From contig PKWH01000338.1 in NCBI GenBank assembly GCA_003131985.1, positions 1,649 through 7,002 of the forward strand: DNA of 5,354 bases. The letters run 5' to 3'. Below the pieces are notes generated by a model. That model did no database searches. It was not told the origin of the DNA and worked only from the letters and a program-made list of their open reading frames with translations. Below, piece by piece: positions 1-5,011 of the stretch. The stretch's first letter is position 1. Each line of letters starts with the position of its first letter. The translations under genes were made by a program, and so were the position numbers. This stretch comes from Acidobacteriota bacterium (GTDB lineage: Bacteria; Acidobacteriota; Terriglobia; Acidiferrales; UBA7541).

Positions 1-398
1 GGTACACCGCCGATTTCACTCTGTTCACCCCGCAGTGGTTCAAAGCCCCGCCTTTCGAAGATCCGCAGGACTACGCAAACCGCTCCGCGATTACTTTTGT
101 GAAAGACATCCACACCCCCGTTCTGTTTGTGCTGGGCGAATCCGACTACCGCACTCCGCAGGATTCCGGCGGCGAACAATTGTTCCGCGCCCTCAAATAT
201 ATGAAGCGCCCGACCGCCATGGTCGTCTTCCCGCGCGAAACTCACGAACTCTCGCGTTCGGGCGAGCCCTGGCATCGCATCGAGCGCCTCGACCACATCA
301 TCGCTTGGTTCGATAAATGGATGATGGGCGTTGCGCATCCAGAATACGATGTGCATCCCGAAACGCCCGTCGCAAAACCGGCATTGGAGGCACGATGA
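1..398 (+). CDS. C-terminal part of an S9-family (prolyl oligopeptidase-like) serine peptidase, 5' truncated by the window
   Basis: The reading frame is open from base 3 and gives 131 residues before TGA at 396-398. The start lies outside the window. The fragment resembles the end of the alpha/beta-hydrolase catalytic domain of S9 peptidases (acylaminoacyl-peptidase/dipeptidyl-peptidase type). A strand-like segment TPVLFVLGESDYRTP carries the expected catalytic Asp (codon 144-146), and VVFPRETHELSR carries the expected catalytic His (codon 243-245). The usual closing helix RLDHIIAWFDKWM follows. The nucleophilic Ser in its GxSxGG context should lie upstream and cannot be seen. Enzymes of this family cleave short peptides or acylated N-termini; the substrate here cannot be inferred. 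A GTG at 99 is an internal Val, because the frame continues upstream with protein-like sequence (TPQWFKAPPFEDP). The stop overlaps the ATG of the next gene (ATGA), suggesting cotranscription and translational coupling. Confidence 0.88.
   Translation, partial: YTADFTLFTPQWFKAPPFEDPQDYANRSAITFVKDIHTPVLFVLGESDYRTPQDSGGEQLFRALKYMKRPTAMVVFPRETHELSRSGEPWHRIERLDHIIAWFDKWMMGVAHPEYDVHPETPVAKPALEAR
386..390 (+). promoter_or_regulatory. Ribosome binding site for the small membrane peptide gene
   Basis: GGAGG lies four bases before the ATG at 395, inside the last codons of the upstream peptidase gene. It decides the start of the small gene in favour of 395 over an in-frame ATG at 317 that would lie deep inside the peptidase coding region. 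Confidence 0.65.
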
Positions 399-538
399 AA
401 AACCACCTGCTAGCAATCGGCATTGGCATGTGCATGGGCGGTGTGATCGGATTGATGATGCATAGCATCCTCTTCGGAATCGCCATTGGAGCCGCTCTTG
501 GCGTAGCGTATGACAGGCGAAACCGCCGTTCAATCTGA
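395..538 (+). CDS. Small glycine-rich membrane peptide (47 residues), coupled to the S9 peptidase
   Basis: The product is 47 residues, starting MKNHLLAIGIG and ending YDRRNRRSI. Residues about 5-38 are almost wholly hydrophobic, with small residues spaced like a glycine zipper (GIGMCMGGVIG, then FGIAIGAALGVAY). A basic tail (RRNRR) follows, so the likely form is a one- or two-pass hairpin in the inner membrane with the tail in the cytoplasm. The ATG overlaps the peptidase TGA in an ATGA junction and has a GGAGG site, so it is probably translated with the upstream gene. I do not recognise a named family. Glycine-zipper peptides can oligomerise in membranes, but a role here (anchor, assembly partner or toxin-like peptide) would be speculation. 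A protein this short could also be a chance reading frame. The SD site, the exact overlap and the coherent hydrophobic composition argue against that. Confidence 0.6.
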   Translation: MKNHLLAIGIGMCMGGVIGLMMHSILFGIAIGAALGVAYDRRNRRSI

Positions 539-539
539 C

Positions 540-569
540 GCGCGCACAGCGGGAGCTGCTCTGGCGCGC
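540..569. terminator. Possible stem-loop between convergent genes
   Basis: GCGCGC at 540-545 can pair with GCGCGC at 564-569, enclosing a second stem CAGC/GCTG (547-550 with 555-558) around a GGGA loop. It fills the 31-base gap between two convergent stop codons, a natural place for a shared terminator. There is no T-run on either strand and the internal bulge is asymmetric, so an intrinsic terminator is weakly supported. Confidence 0.25.
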
Positions 570-1283
570 CTAACGAACCGCCGTTGCCGCCTCTGCCCCC
601 GCTAATTGCTTTGGCTTTGCACCCATGATTAGAAGCCAAAACATAAACAACAGCTCCCCAAAACCGAGCGGCATCATCCATCGTCCGACAATGGCTGCGT
701 ACTGCGGCAAAATTAAGTACGTAAAACTGTTCACCACATAAGAAAAGCAATTAGCCATCAACAAGACCCCGAGGACACGAGGAAGAAAGCCCGACCGGTA
801 CACCAGCAGCCCGAGGGGAACTAGCCAAAGTCCCCAAAATATTCCAGTGATACCAAACCCGTGGCTATGCAGATTCAGGAACAGCATAGCCAGTGCATCC
901 CGCTGCGCCTTATCAAAAATGGATAGGAAATCAGCCCCGCGCACCAGGATCAGGGCAGCGATCGCGTTCAGCTCGTTCAGCAAAGCTATCGGAATAGAGA
1001 CCACAATCAAAGTCAACATCACCGCGGCGTGCCGCCGGTTGACGCCCTTCAGCAGATCGTACAGAGCCAGCGCCACCCACATAAAAAGAATTTGCGAGAT
1101 GAGTTGGGCCGCGATGCCAAGGCGAAAGAGAGTCTCGGACGCAGCGATGTTGTTGGCCGTCGCCGTTGCGTTTCCGTGCGCGATCAGCTTGTTGGGAACA
1201 TAGATGAGCGCAAAGACGCCCGGTATTGAAACGAGCACGTACAGCAAGCCCGCGAATCTGCCCGGGTTCTTGATGAAGCTCAT
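570..1283 (-). CDS. DUF4386-family integral membrane protein
   Basis: The 237-residue protein is largely hydrophobic, with about six predicted membrane helices near residues 11-30, 52-78, 86-113, 140-163, 168-192 and 203-221. The pattern and several segments match what I know of the DUF4386 family: an N-terminal ARxxGLLYLLxxxPxxF-like opening (here PGRFAGLLYVLVSIPGVFAL), a central LFLNLHSHGFGITGIFWGLW stretch, and a following LVPLGLLVYRSGFLPRVLG motif. Length is typical of the family. The function of DUF4386 proteins is unknown; they are presumed inner-membrane proteins. The ATG start is fixed by a strong GGAGGA site four bases upstream. The gene converges with the peptidase/peptide pair and diverges from the LprI-like gene, so it is probably monocistronic. 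No clear promoter was seen on its strand. Confidence 0.82.
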   Translation of the reverse strand: MSFIKNPGRFAGLLYVLVSIPGVFALIYVPNKLIAHGNATATANNIAASETLFRLGIAAQLISQILFMWVALALYDLLKGVNRRHAAVMLTLIVVSIPIALLNELNAIAALILVRGADFLSIFDKAQRDALAMLFLNLHSHGFGITGIFWGLWLVPLGLLVYRSGFLPRVLGVLLMANCFSYVVNSFTYLILPQYAAIVGRWMMPLGFGELLFMFWLLIMGAKPKQLAGAEAATAVR

Positions 1284-1286
1284 TTG

Positions 1287-1292
1287 TCCTCC
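1287..1292 (-). promoter_or_regulatory. Ribosome binding site of the DUF4386 gene
   Basis: Read on the minus strand, GGAGGA stands three to four bases before the ATG at 1283, a near-perfect Shine-Dalgarno match. It confirms the start of the DUF4386 gene. Confidence 0.7.
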
Positions 1293-1416
1293 CTCGAGAG
1301 AGTCCAGTTTGAGATACGGCGGCCGGCGTCAGAAAGTTACGCCACACGCCCCTGGCGCCGAAGTGGATTTATAATGGAGAACGCTTCCTCTCCATTGCAG
1401 GCTGAATCAAAACACA

Positions 1417-1445
1417 TTGAGATGGGAACGGAAGAATTGTATTAT
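1417..1445 (+). promoter_or_regulatory. Sigma70-like promoter of the LprI-domain gene
   Basis: TTGAGA at 1417-1422 is separated by exactly 17 bases from TATTAT at 1440-1445. This is a good match to the -35/-10 consensus. Transcription would start near 1452, giving a leader of about 54 bases before the ATG at 1506. That supports the 1506 start and argues against the longer open frame reaching back to a TTG at 1284, which would place the promoter inside the gene. Confidence 0.5.
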
Positions 1446-1505
1446 GGCCGAAGCCGTAGGTTCAGATCGGCAGTTCCGACTTGGATAAGGGCCAAGAGGT
1501 GTAAC

Positions 1506-2504
1506 ATGCGTCCCTCTCGCGCGTCCTTCGTTAAAATCAACGTTGCATACCTTGTGGCGTTCGCGGCGCTATTCTTGATCTCCGCCAGCATTCTCCGGCT
1601 TAATGCTGCCGGGAATAAATCGGAAAACGCGCAAGAAAGCGGGCCACCGCCGCAGTCCGCTGAACCGCAATCCCAAGAGCCCCAAACCTCGGCGTCGAGC
1701 TACGATAAGACCATCTTTCAGAAACCGATTCCAAGCGGTCAGCTCGCGTTTCTGAACCAGTTCGCGGGCTCGCCAACCAACGACGTCATTCGAGACAAGC
1801 AATTCCGCAAATTAATGCACAACGTGATTCCCGATTGCATGTTTCATTACGGGCGAGACATGATGCTTCCCGACGCGCTCGATAAAGTGCTCGCAGGTTC
1901 GCCGCTGCCGGTCCAAATCCGCGAAGGGCGCTACGTGATGGTCTCCGGCCGGAGCGGACCGTATCTTGCGGGCCGCGGATTCGTGTGGATTGACATGCAG
2001 GATGGCGTCGCTCTGGGCGGATTCTATTTCCGTCCCACGAATGGCGAACCCACGCCGACCGTCACGATTTTCTCCAGGCAGTTGAAGGAAGCATCGCTGA
2101 AGATGAGCCAGCTTCCCCCGGCTTTTGCCGAGGATCTGAGCCAGTGGTCCGCTGAATCCAACGTCGCGCCTGTTACCTCGCGGTATACCATCACCGGCAA
2201 CAACAAAAAAATCCTGTTGGAGCACAACGAAGATTATTGCGCGCCAGCGGATCCCACCAGGGCGCCTGCTGAAGGCGATTGCGAGCAGATGAATGCGGAC
2301 GCCGCCGACATCGACCTGAACGCTGCCTACTATCTGGAGCAAACTCACCACGCAACAAATGGGACGGCGTGGATGATCGCCGGTGACGACCAAGTCGCGT
2401 GGATACGCGTTCGAGACGATACCTGCAGAGTCGGTCCGGATCCGCTAAGGTGCCACATCCGTATGACACGCGAACGCACGCACGCGCTCATCAGCCAGCA
2501 ATAG
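1506..2504 (+). CDS. Membrane-anchored or exported protein with C-terminal LprI-like (DUF1311) domain
   Basis: The protein has 332 residues. A basic N-terminus is followed by a hydrophobic segment (about 11-30), read as a signal anchor or signal peptide. A polar, Pro/Gln-rich linker (about 36-64) leads to an unrecognised soluble region (about 65-235). The C-terminal part, about 243-332, resembles the lysozyme-inhibitor LprI N-terminal family (PF07007, DUF1311). It has CEQMNADAADIDLNAAYYLE, then QVAWIRVRDDTC and CHIRMTRERTHAL, matching the family's AWxxYRDxxC...C...TxxRxxxL pattern. Cys 245, 259, 307 and 316 could form disulfides outside the cytoplasm. LprI was described as a lysozyme inhibitor in mycobacteria, but many DUF1311 proteins have no known role, so lysozyme protection is only a possibility. 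The ATG at 1506 was chosen because a GAGGTG site (1496-1501) and a promoter precede it and the hydrophobic segment then falls at the N-terminus. Confidence 0.75.
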   Translation: MRPSRASFVKINVAYLVAFAALFLISASILRLNAAGNKSENAQESGPPPQSAEPQSQEPQTSASSYDKTIFQKPIPSGQLAFLNQFAGSPTNDVIRDKQFRKLMHNVIPDCMFHYGRDMMLPDALDKVLAGSPLPVQIREGRYVMVSGRSGPYLAGRGFVWIDMQDGVALGGFYFRPTNGEPTPTVTIFSRQLKEASLKMSQLPPAFAEDLSQWSAESNVAPVTSRYTITGNNKKILLEHNEDYCAPADPTRAPAEGDCEQMNADAADIDLNAAYYLEQTHHATNGTAWMIAGDDQVAWIRVRDDTCRVGPDPLRCHIRMTRERTHALISQQ

Positions 2505-2634
2505 ATCACCTGCGAGCCGCGTCCTTCGATGCGCCGGGTCAAAAAGCTCCACGAGAGAAGCCCGGGCAGGGAAAGCACAGGCGAATGATTAACAAGCACC
2601 GGTCTTGCGCTCCCGCGCTCCTGAACTAAAGATC
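2505..2634. other. Gap between convergent genes
   Basis: This 130-base stretch separates two convergent stop codons. I see no convincing gene, hairpin with T-run or repeat in it; a short CCCGGG palindrome near 2560 is not enough for a terminator. Confidence 0.4.
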
Positions 2635-3096
2635 CTATGGCTGGCACGCGCCGAAGTCTTTGAAGATCGTGTCCGTTTTCCAACCGAGTGGCTTGCTGCC
2701 GTCGTCCGAGTTTATCTTTTTGCCGTACAAGGTTATTCGTTCGCCAGTCTTGATGCCGGCAGTGTTGCCGGAGAGCGCGTAAATTCGTTTGTCGCCTTCA
2801 TCCGTCAAGCTCATCCCGTTGTCTGTCGCGCTCACGCAGCCCGTAATCGTCCGCGATTTGTCCGACCGGTGCGATCTGCGAATCAGCAAAATCACAACGA
2901 TGACCGCCACCACCGCGGCCGCAATGGCCCCATAGAGCGCGGCATGAAGCTGGCCGTTACTGGGAAGGGAACCTTCGGGCACCGGTCTGGTCGGTTTCAT
3001 TCCTGATTGCGCTCCGGCAGTCGCGATAGGAACCACACTCAGCGCCACACTCAGAACGACGACCATACCCGCCCGGCTAAAATATCTTGGCGTCAC
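2635..3096 (-). CDS. Small membrane-associated protein with acidobacterial DUF5818-like C-terminal domain
   Basis: A GTG start gives 153 residues. Residues 11-29 form a signal peptide-like segment with a possible AGA/Q cleavage site after 29. A second hydrophobic segment (53-73) ends in RRSHRSDK. A compact C-terminal domain follows, from TITGCVS (Cys87) through MSLTDEGDKRIYALSGNTAG and ITLYGKK to KDFGACQP (Cys151). This layout resembles small beta-rich (OB-like) proteins common in Acidobacteria, which I would place near DUF5818; the family assignment is from memory. The function is unknown. The GTG at 3094-3096 was chosen over an ATG at 3190-3192 because AGAGGAGGA lies just upstream of it and the hydrophobic signal then sits at the N-terminus. 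ATG at 3064-3066 is a weaker alternative. It follows the spermidine-synthase-like gene on the same strand after 120 bases and has its own promoter candidate. Confidence 0.72.
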   Translation of the reverse strand: MTPRYFSRAGMVVVLSVALSVVPIATAGAQSGMKPTRPVPEGSLPSNGQLHAALYGAIAAAVVAVIVVILLIRRSHRSDKSRTITGCVSATDNGMSLTDEGDKRIYALSGNTAGIKTGERITLYGKKINSDDGSKPLGWKTDTIFKDFGACQP

Positions 3097-3146
3097 CTCG
3101 TCCTCCTCTCTCAAAACAATTCCCGTTTTGATTCCCAAGTTGCCAG

Positions 3147-3175
3147 ACCATACCTCTAACCACCTAACTATGCAA
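3147..3175 (-). promoter_or_regulatory. Candidate promoter of the DUF5818-like gene
   Basis: On the minus strand TTGCAT (3170-3175) and TATGGT (3147-3152) are separated by 17 bases. Transcription would begin near 3140, leaving about 44 bases before the GTG start. The match is moderate and the -10 is imperfect. If it is used, the longer in-frame start at 3192 would not be on this transcript. Confidence 0.4.
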
Positions 3176-3216
3176 TCGTCCGGGACAACCAAGGAGAAAA
3201 CGATTCAACCGCACGC

Positions 3217-3888
3217 TCACCTTTTGCTGGATTTGTAACCCAGAAAGATCGTGTGCCGCGGACCGCCCTTTTTCAGGCGGCCGCGCACGTGCTCCACTTC
3301 GACGTCGAACCTGCCGTGGCGCAAGCGTTGCTCGAATTTCCGGTTCTCGCTGGCAGACCAGACGGCCAGCACCCCGTCCATCCTGAGAGCCGCGAAGACG
3401 GCGGCGATTCCTCGGTCATCATAAAGCCCGTCATTGTTCGAGCCGCTGAAAGCGGATGGCCCGTTGTCCACGTCAAGCAGCACGGCATCGAACTGCCCGC
3501 GCTGTGAAGCGAGCGTCACGGCAACATCATCGATCTCCACTCGCACGCGCTTATCCGCGAGCGGATGCGCAGCCAGCGGCCCAAGCGCGCCACGATTCCA
3601 CTCAACTACCGCGGGCACAATCTCGGCCACCACCACCGTCGCGCCCGGTGGGAGCAGATCGAGCGTCGCGCGCAACGTGAAACCCATTCCGAGGCCCCCA
3701 ATCAGCACGCTAGGCCGCTCCAACGTAACCGCGCGTCGGCATGCAAACGTCGCCAGCGCCTCCTCCGACCCGTGCATCCGGCTCGACATAAGGCTTTTCC
3801 CGTTTGCGAGTATGATGTACTCGTCGCCGCGGCGCATCAGCTTCAGCACGGTTCCGTCTCGAGAAACCGCCTGCCCGAGCAACTCCAT
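3217..3888 (-). CDS. Spermidine-synthase-like SAM-fold (Rossmann) protein
   Basis: The 223-residue protein looks like the spermidine synthase/class I methyltransferase fold. Its parts are a short N-terminal beta region with LANGKSLMSSRMHGSEEALA (28-46), the nucleotide-binding loop VLIGGLGMGFTLRATL (61-76), an acidic residue ending the next strand (VVVAEIVPAVV, Glu89), VEIDDV (117-122) and LLDVDNGP (137-144). Genes of this type are often annotated spermidine synthase. However, the true SpeE hallmarks (LDGxxQ and DExxYHE) are replaced by LANGKSL and GSEEALA, so I would not predict polyamine synthesis; an unknown group transfer using SAM or decarboxylated SAM is more likely. The open frame extends upstream to 4119, but that part is not protein-like and overlaps the divergent gene. 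ATG at 3888 (or GTG at 3897) is preferred, although the SD site is weak. No other polyamine gene is nearby. Confidence 0.75.
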   Translation of the reverse strand: MELLGQAVSRDGTVLKLMRRGDEYIILANGKSLMSSRMHGSEEALATFACRRAVTLERPSVLIGGLGMGFTLRATLDLLPPGATVVVAEIVPAVVEWNRGALGPLAAHPLADKRVRVEIDDVAVTLASQRGQFDAVLLDVDNGPSAFSGSNNDGLYDDRGIAAVFAALRMDGVLAVWSASENRKFEQRLRHGRFDVEVEHVRGRLKKGGPRHTIFLGYKSSKR

Positions 3889-3904
3889 AGTCTTCACGCG
3901 TGCG

Positions 3905-3933
3905 ATGTTACAGCAGAGCAAAACGTAAGTAAA
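3905..3933 (-). promoter_or_regulatory. Candidate promoter of the spermidine-synthase-like gene
   Basis: On the minus strand TTTACT (3928-3933) and TAACAT (3905-3910) are spaced by 17 bases. The predicted transcript start is only about 10-14 bases before the ATG at 3888, so the leader would be very short. That fits with the lack of a strong Shine-Dalgarno site. The match is moderate. Confidence 0.3.
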
Positions 3934-4003
3934 AACGACACGCTCTCTGGTCCTCGGCAAATTCTTGACGGGACCGCATGAATTAACTTGGGAGATCGAA
4001 TCG

Positions 4004-4579
4004 ATGATCGAGAAAGCGTCTGAAGCAGATACATATAACTGGCGGCTGCCGTTAGTCGCGTTGCTAAGTACGACTGTCATCTTCCTTATATTCGCGATCT
4101 TCCAGCCGGAATCACTCATCTACCTGTTCTTCGTGGTCCCAATCATCAGTATTTTCCTGGTCGTACTGGCGGTGGTTAGCGCAATTGCCAAGAAAAAGCG
4201 CCGTTGCCTCGCGATACTATCGATGCTGGCCATCTTTTGGCTTCTTTCTGTGCCGCTATTTCAAAATTACTCAGCAGTCCGCAGCTCCGCCAGATGGTTG
4301 ATATGGTCGACCGATTTCAAAGCCAAGGTCACGGCGCAACCGATCCCGGCGAATGGAAATGTAAAACATCTCGATTGGGATGGCTGGGGCTGGGGTGGAG
4401 AGAACACCGAAGTGTATCTCGTTTTCGATCCGACAGACTCACTCTCGGCGGCGGCCAAAAGCCATCAACCGGGCAAATTTAATGGATTGCCCTGCAAAGT
4501 CGTTCTTGTACTTCGTCTGGAGCGCAACTGGTACGCCGCTCAGTTTTACACTGGTACTGATTGGGATCATTGCAACTAA
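4004..4579 (+). CDS. Three-helix membrane protein of unknown function with conserved C-terminal LPC...LERNWYAAQFYT...WDHCN tail
   Basis: The 191-residue protein has three predicted membrane helices (about 15-33, 37-62 and 67-85), with basic KKKRR between helices two and three. A soluble C-terminal domain follows (about 95-191): WSTDFKAKV, a Trp/Gly-rich stretch HLDWDGWGWGGENTE (122-136), VYLVFDPTDSL and finally GLPCKV...LERNWYAAQFYT...WDHCN. I recall unnamed proteins in many bacteria with similar RWxxWSxxxKxxV...WDGWG...VYLVFDPTDSL...RLExxWY...DxC features; no function is known. Cys164 and Cys190 could pair. The ATG at 4004 has GGGAGA (3990-3995) eight bases upstream; an in-frame TTG at 3965 is less likely. 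It diverges from the spermidine-synthase-like gene across about 115 bases. Its last codons recur at 4629-4667. Confidence 0.7.
   Translation: MIEKASEADTYNWRLPLVALLSTTVIFLIFAIFQPESLIYLFFVVPIISIFLVVLAVVSAIAKKKRRCLAILSMLAIFWLLSVPLFQNYSAVRSSARWLIWSTDFKAKVTAQPIPANGNVKHLDWDGWGWGGENTEVYLVFDPTDSLSAAAKSHQPGKFNGLPCKVVLVLRLERNWYAAQFYTGTDWDHCN
4514..4552 (+). repeat. Copy 1 of a 39-base direct repeat, inside the 3' end of the membrane protein gene
   Basis: This segment encodes RLERNWYAAQFYT of the membrane protein. It recurs 115 bases downstream at 4629-4667. The two copies differ at only five positions, each a T here and a C in the second copy, and four of the five changes are synonymous. Confidence 0.85.
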
Positions 4580-4616
4580 GTTGATTCTCCGCGGCCTCCG
4601 AAGTTTAGTCTCGAAT

Positions 4617-4632
4617 ATCTTTGTGGGTCGCC
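4617..4632 (+). repeat. 16-base direct repeat, left copy, bordering the duplicated gene tail
   Basis: ATCTTTGTGGGTCGCC here recurs as ATCTTTCTGGGTCGCC at 4695-4710, 15 of 16 bases identical and 78 bases apart. The pair brackets the second copy of the gene tail, with a three-to-four base overlap on its left edge. The GGTCGCC part is also half of the palindromes at 4705 and 5012. Confidence 0.65.
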
Positions 4633-4667
4633 TGGAGCGCAACTGGCACGCCGCCCAGTTCTACACC
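4629..4667 (+). pseudogene. Orphan second copy of the membrane protein 3' end (39 bases)
   Basis: This stretch encodes RLERNWHAAQFYT and matches 4514-4552 at 34 of 39 positions. All five differences are T to C, one of which changes Tyr to His. The sequence before it (SLVSNIFVG) has only faint resemblance to the gene, and after it the WDHCN ending is absent. It has no start, no upstream domain and no in-frame stop at the expected place. It is therefore read as a broken fragment or duplicated tail of this gene or of a lost paralogue. The mainly synonymous differences hint that the copy diverged while still coding, perhaps as part of a paralogue, before being truncated; that is inference. Confidence 0.55.
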
Positions 4668-4694
4668 GCCAATGTTGCAACTGAGGTGATGTTA

Positions 4695-4710
4695 ATCTTT
4701 CTGGGTCGCC
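4695..4710 (+). repeat. 16-base direct repeat, right copy
   Basis: ATCTTTCTGGGTCGCC matches 4617-4632 with one mismatch. Its last bases run straight into the first palindrome of the cluster (4705-4724), linking the duplicated tail to the palindrome family. Confidence 0.65.
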
Positions 4711-4724
4711 CCTTTAGGGGCGAC
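4705..4724. repeat. Palindrome 1, stem GTCGCCCC/GGGGCGAC
   Basis: GTCGCCCC pairs perfectly with GGGGCGAC around TTTA (or nine pairs with a TT loop). It is the first of the intergenic cluster and lies 125 bases after the membrane protein stop. No T-run follows, so termination is only a possibility. Confidence 0.75.
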
Positions 4725-4771
4725 ATAACGCAAGCCAATGAGAAGGGTCAGCCCCTGAAGCGCTCGCGAAA

Positions 4772-4789
4772 GCGGCGGCAAGCCGCCGC
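4772..4789. repeat. Palindrome 2, stem GCGGCGGC/GCCGCCGC
   Basis: An eight-base perfect stem with an AA loop, followed by ACTCCAAA. I recall nearly this motif, including the CTCCAAA tail, as a dispersed repeat in acidobacterial genomes; that recollection has not been checked. Confidence 0.75.
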
Positions 4790-4824
4790 ACTCCAAATCA
4801 AGCGTCGCCGCGATTATGTCGAGT

Positions 4825-4842
4825 GCGGGAGCTTGCTCCCGC
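4825..4842. repeat. Palindrome 3, stem GCGGGAGC/GCTCCCGC
   Basis: A perfect eight-base stem with a TT loop, preceded by GAGT and followed by TTTC on the plus strand. The sequence differs from palindromes 1 and 2, so it is a different repeat of the same architecture. Confidence 0.75.
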
Positions 4843-4882
4843 TTTCTGCGCCCAAACGTACTGCCGTAGCAATATCCCGTAG

Positions 4883-4902
4883 GGGCGCTGCTCGCTGCGC
4901 CC
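4883..4902. repeat. Palindrome 4, imperfect stem GGGCGC/GCGCCC
   Basis: Six outer pairs enclose TGCTCGCT, where an inner GC/GC pair can form across a T-T mismatch. It is followed by TCAAAAATT. Weaker than its neighbours, but at similar spacing in the cluster. Confidence 0.55.
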
Positions 4903-4957
4903 TCAAAAATTCTTGGCGACACCTTCCAGAATCGGCCAACAGCCGCTCGAATCGTCG

Positions 4958-4977
4958 GGCACGGCTTCAGCAGTGCC
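4958..4977. repeat. Palindrome 5, imperfect stem GGCAC-GCT/AGC-GTGCC
   Basis: GGCAC pairs with GTGCC and GCT with AGC around a TC loop, with one G/A mismatch between the two parts. One base change (A to C on the right arm) would restore a nine-base perfect stem, so this looks like a decayed copy of a once perfect palindrome. Confidence 0.55.
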
Positions 4978-4998
4978 ATACCACCGTCGGAGCCGAAG

Positions 4999-5010
4999 GG
5001 GTTTTAACCC
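4999..5010. repeat. Palindrome 6, stem GGGTT/AACCC
   Basis: A five-base stem with a TT loop, one base before palindrome 7. Short on its own, but AGGGG at 4997-5001 can alternatively pair with CCCCT at 5026-5030, closing a larger hairpin around palindrome 7. Confidence 0.5.
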
Positions 5011-5011
5011 T

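Noticed and set aside
298..750. A 150-codon minus-strand frame
   Set aside because: It runs antisense to the peptidase end and the small peptide gene and overlaps the DUF4386 gene in another frame. Its composition is not protein-like and it has no start signal.
1370..1375. Perfect TATAAT on the plus strand
   Set aside because: No acceptable -35 lies 16-18 bases upstream; the TTGAGA-17-TATTAT pair at 1417-1445 is a better promoter for the same gene.
1284..1505. N-terminal extension of the LprI-domain protein back to a TTG
   Set aside because: It would contain the promoter at 1417-1445, has no good ribosome site, and would bury the signal/anchor segment at about residue 85.
3965..3970. TTGACG as a -35 element for the membrane protein gene
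   Set aside because: No -10-like hexamer stands at the right distance; the position 16-18 bases downstream is occupied by the Shine-Dalgarno site.
3889..4119. N-terminal extension of the spermidine-synthase-like protein
   Set aside because: It overlaps the divergent gene's coding region, has no resemblance to the family, and the homologous N-terminus begins near the ATG at 3888.
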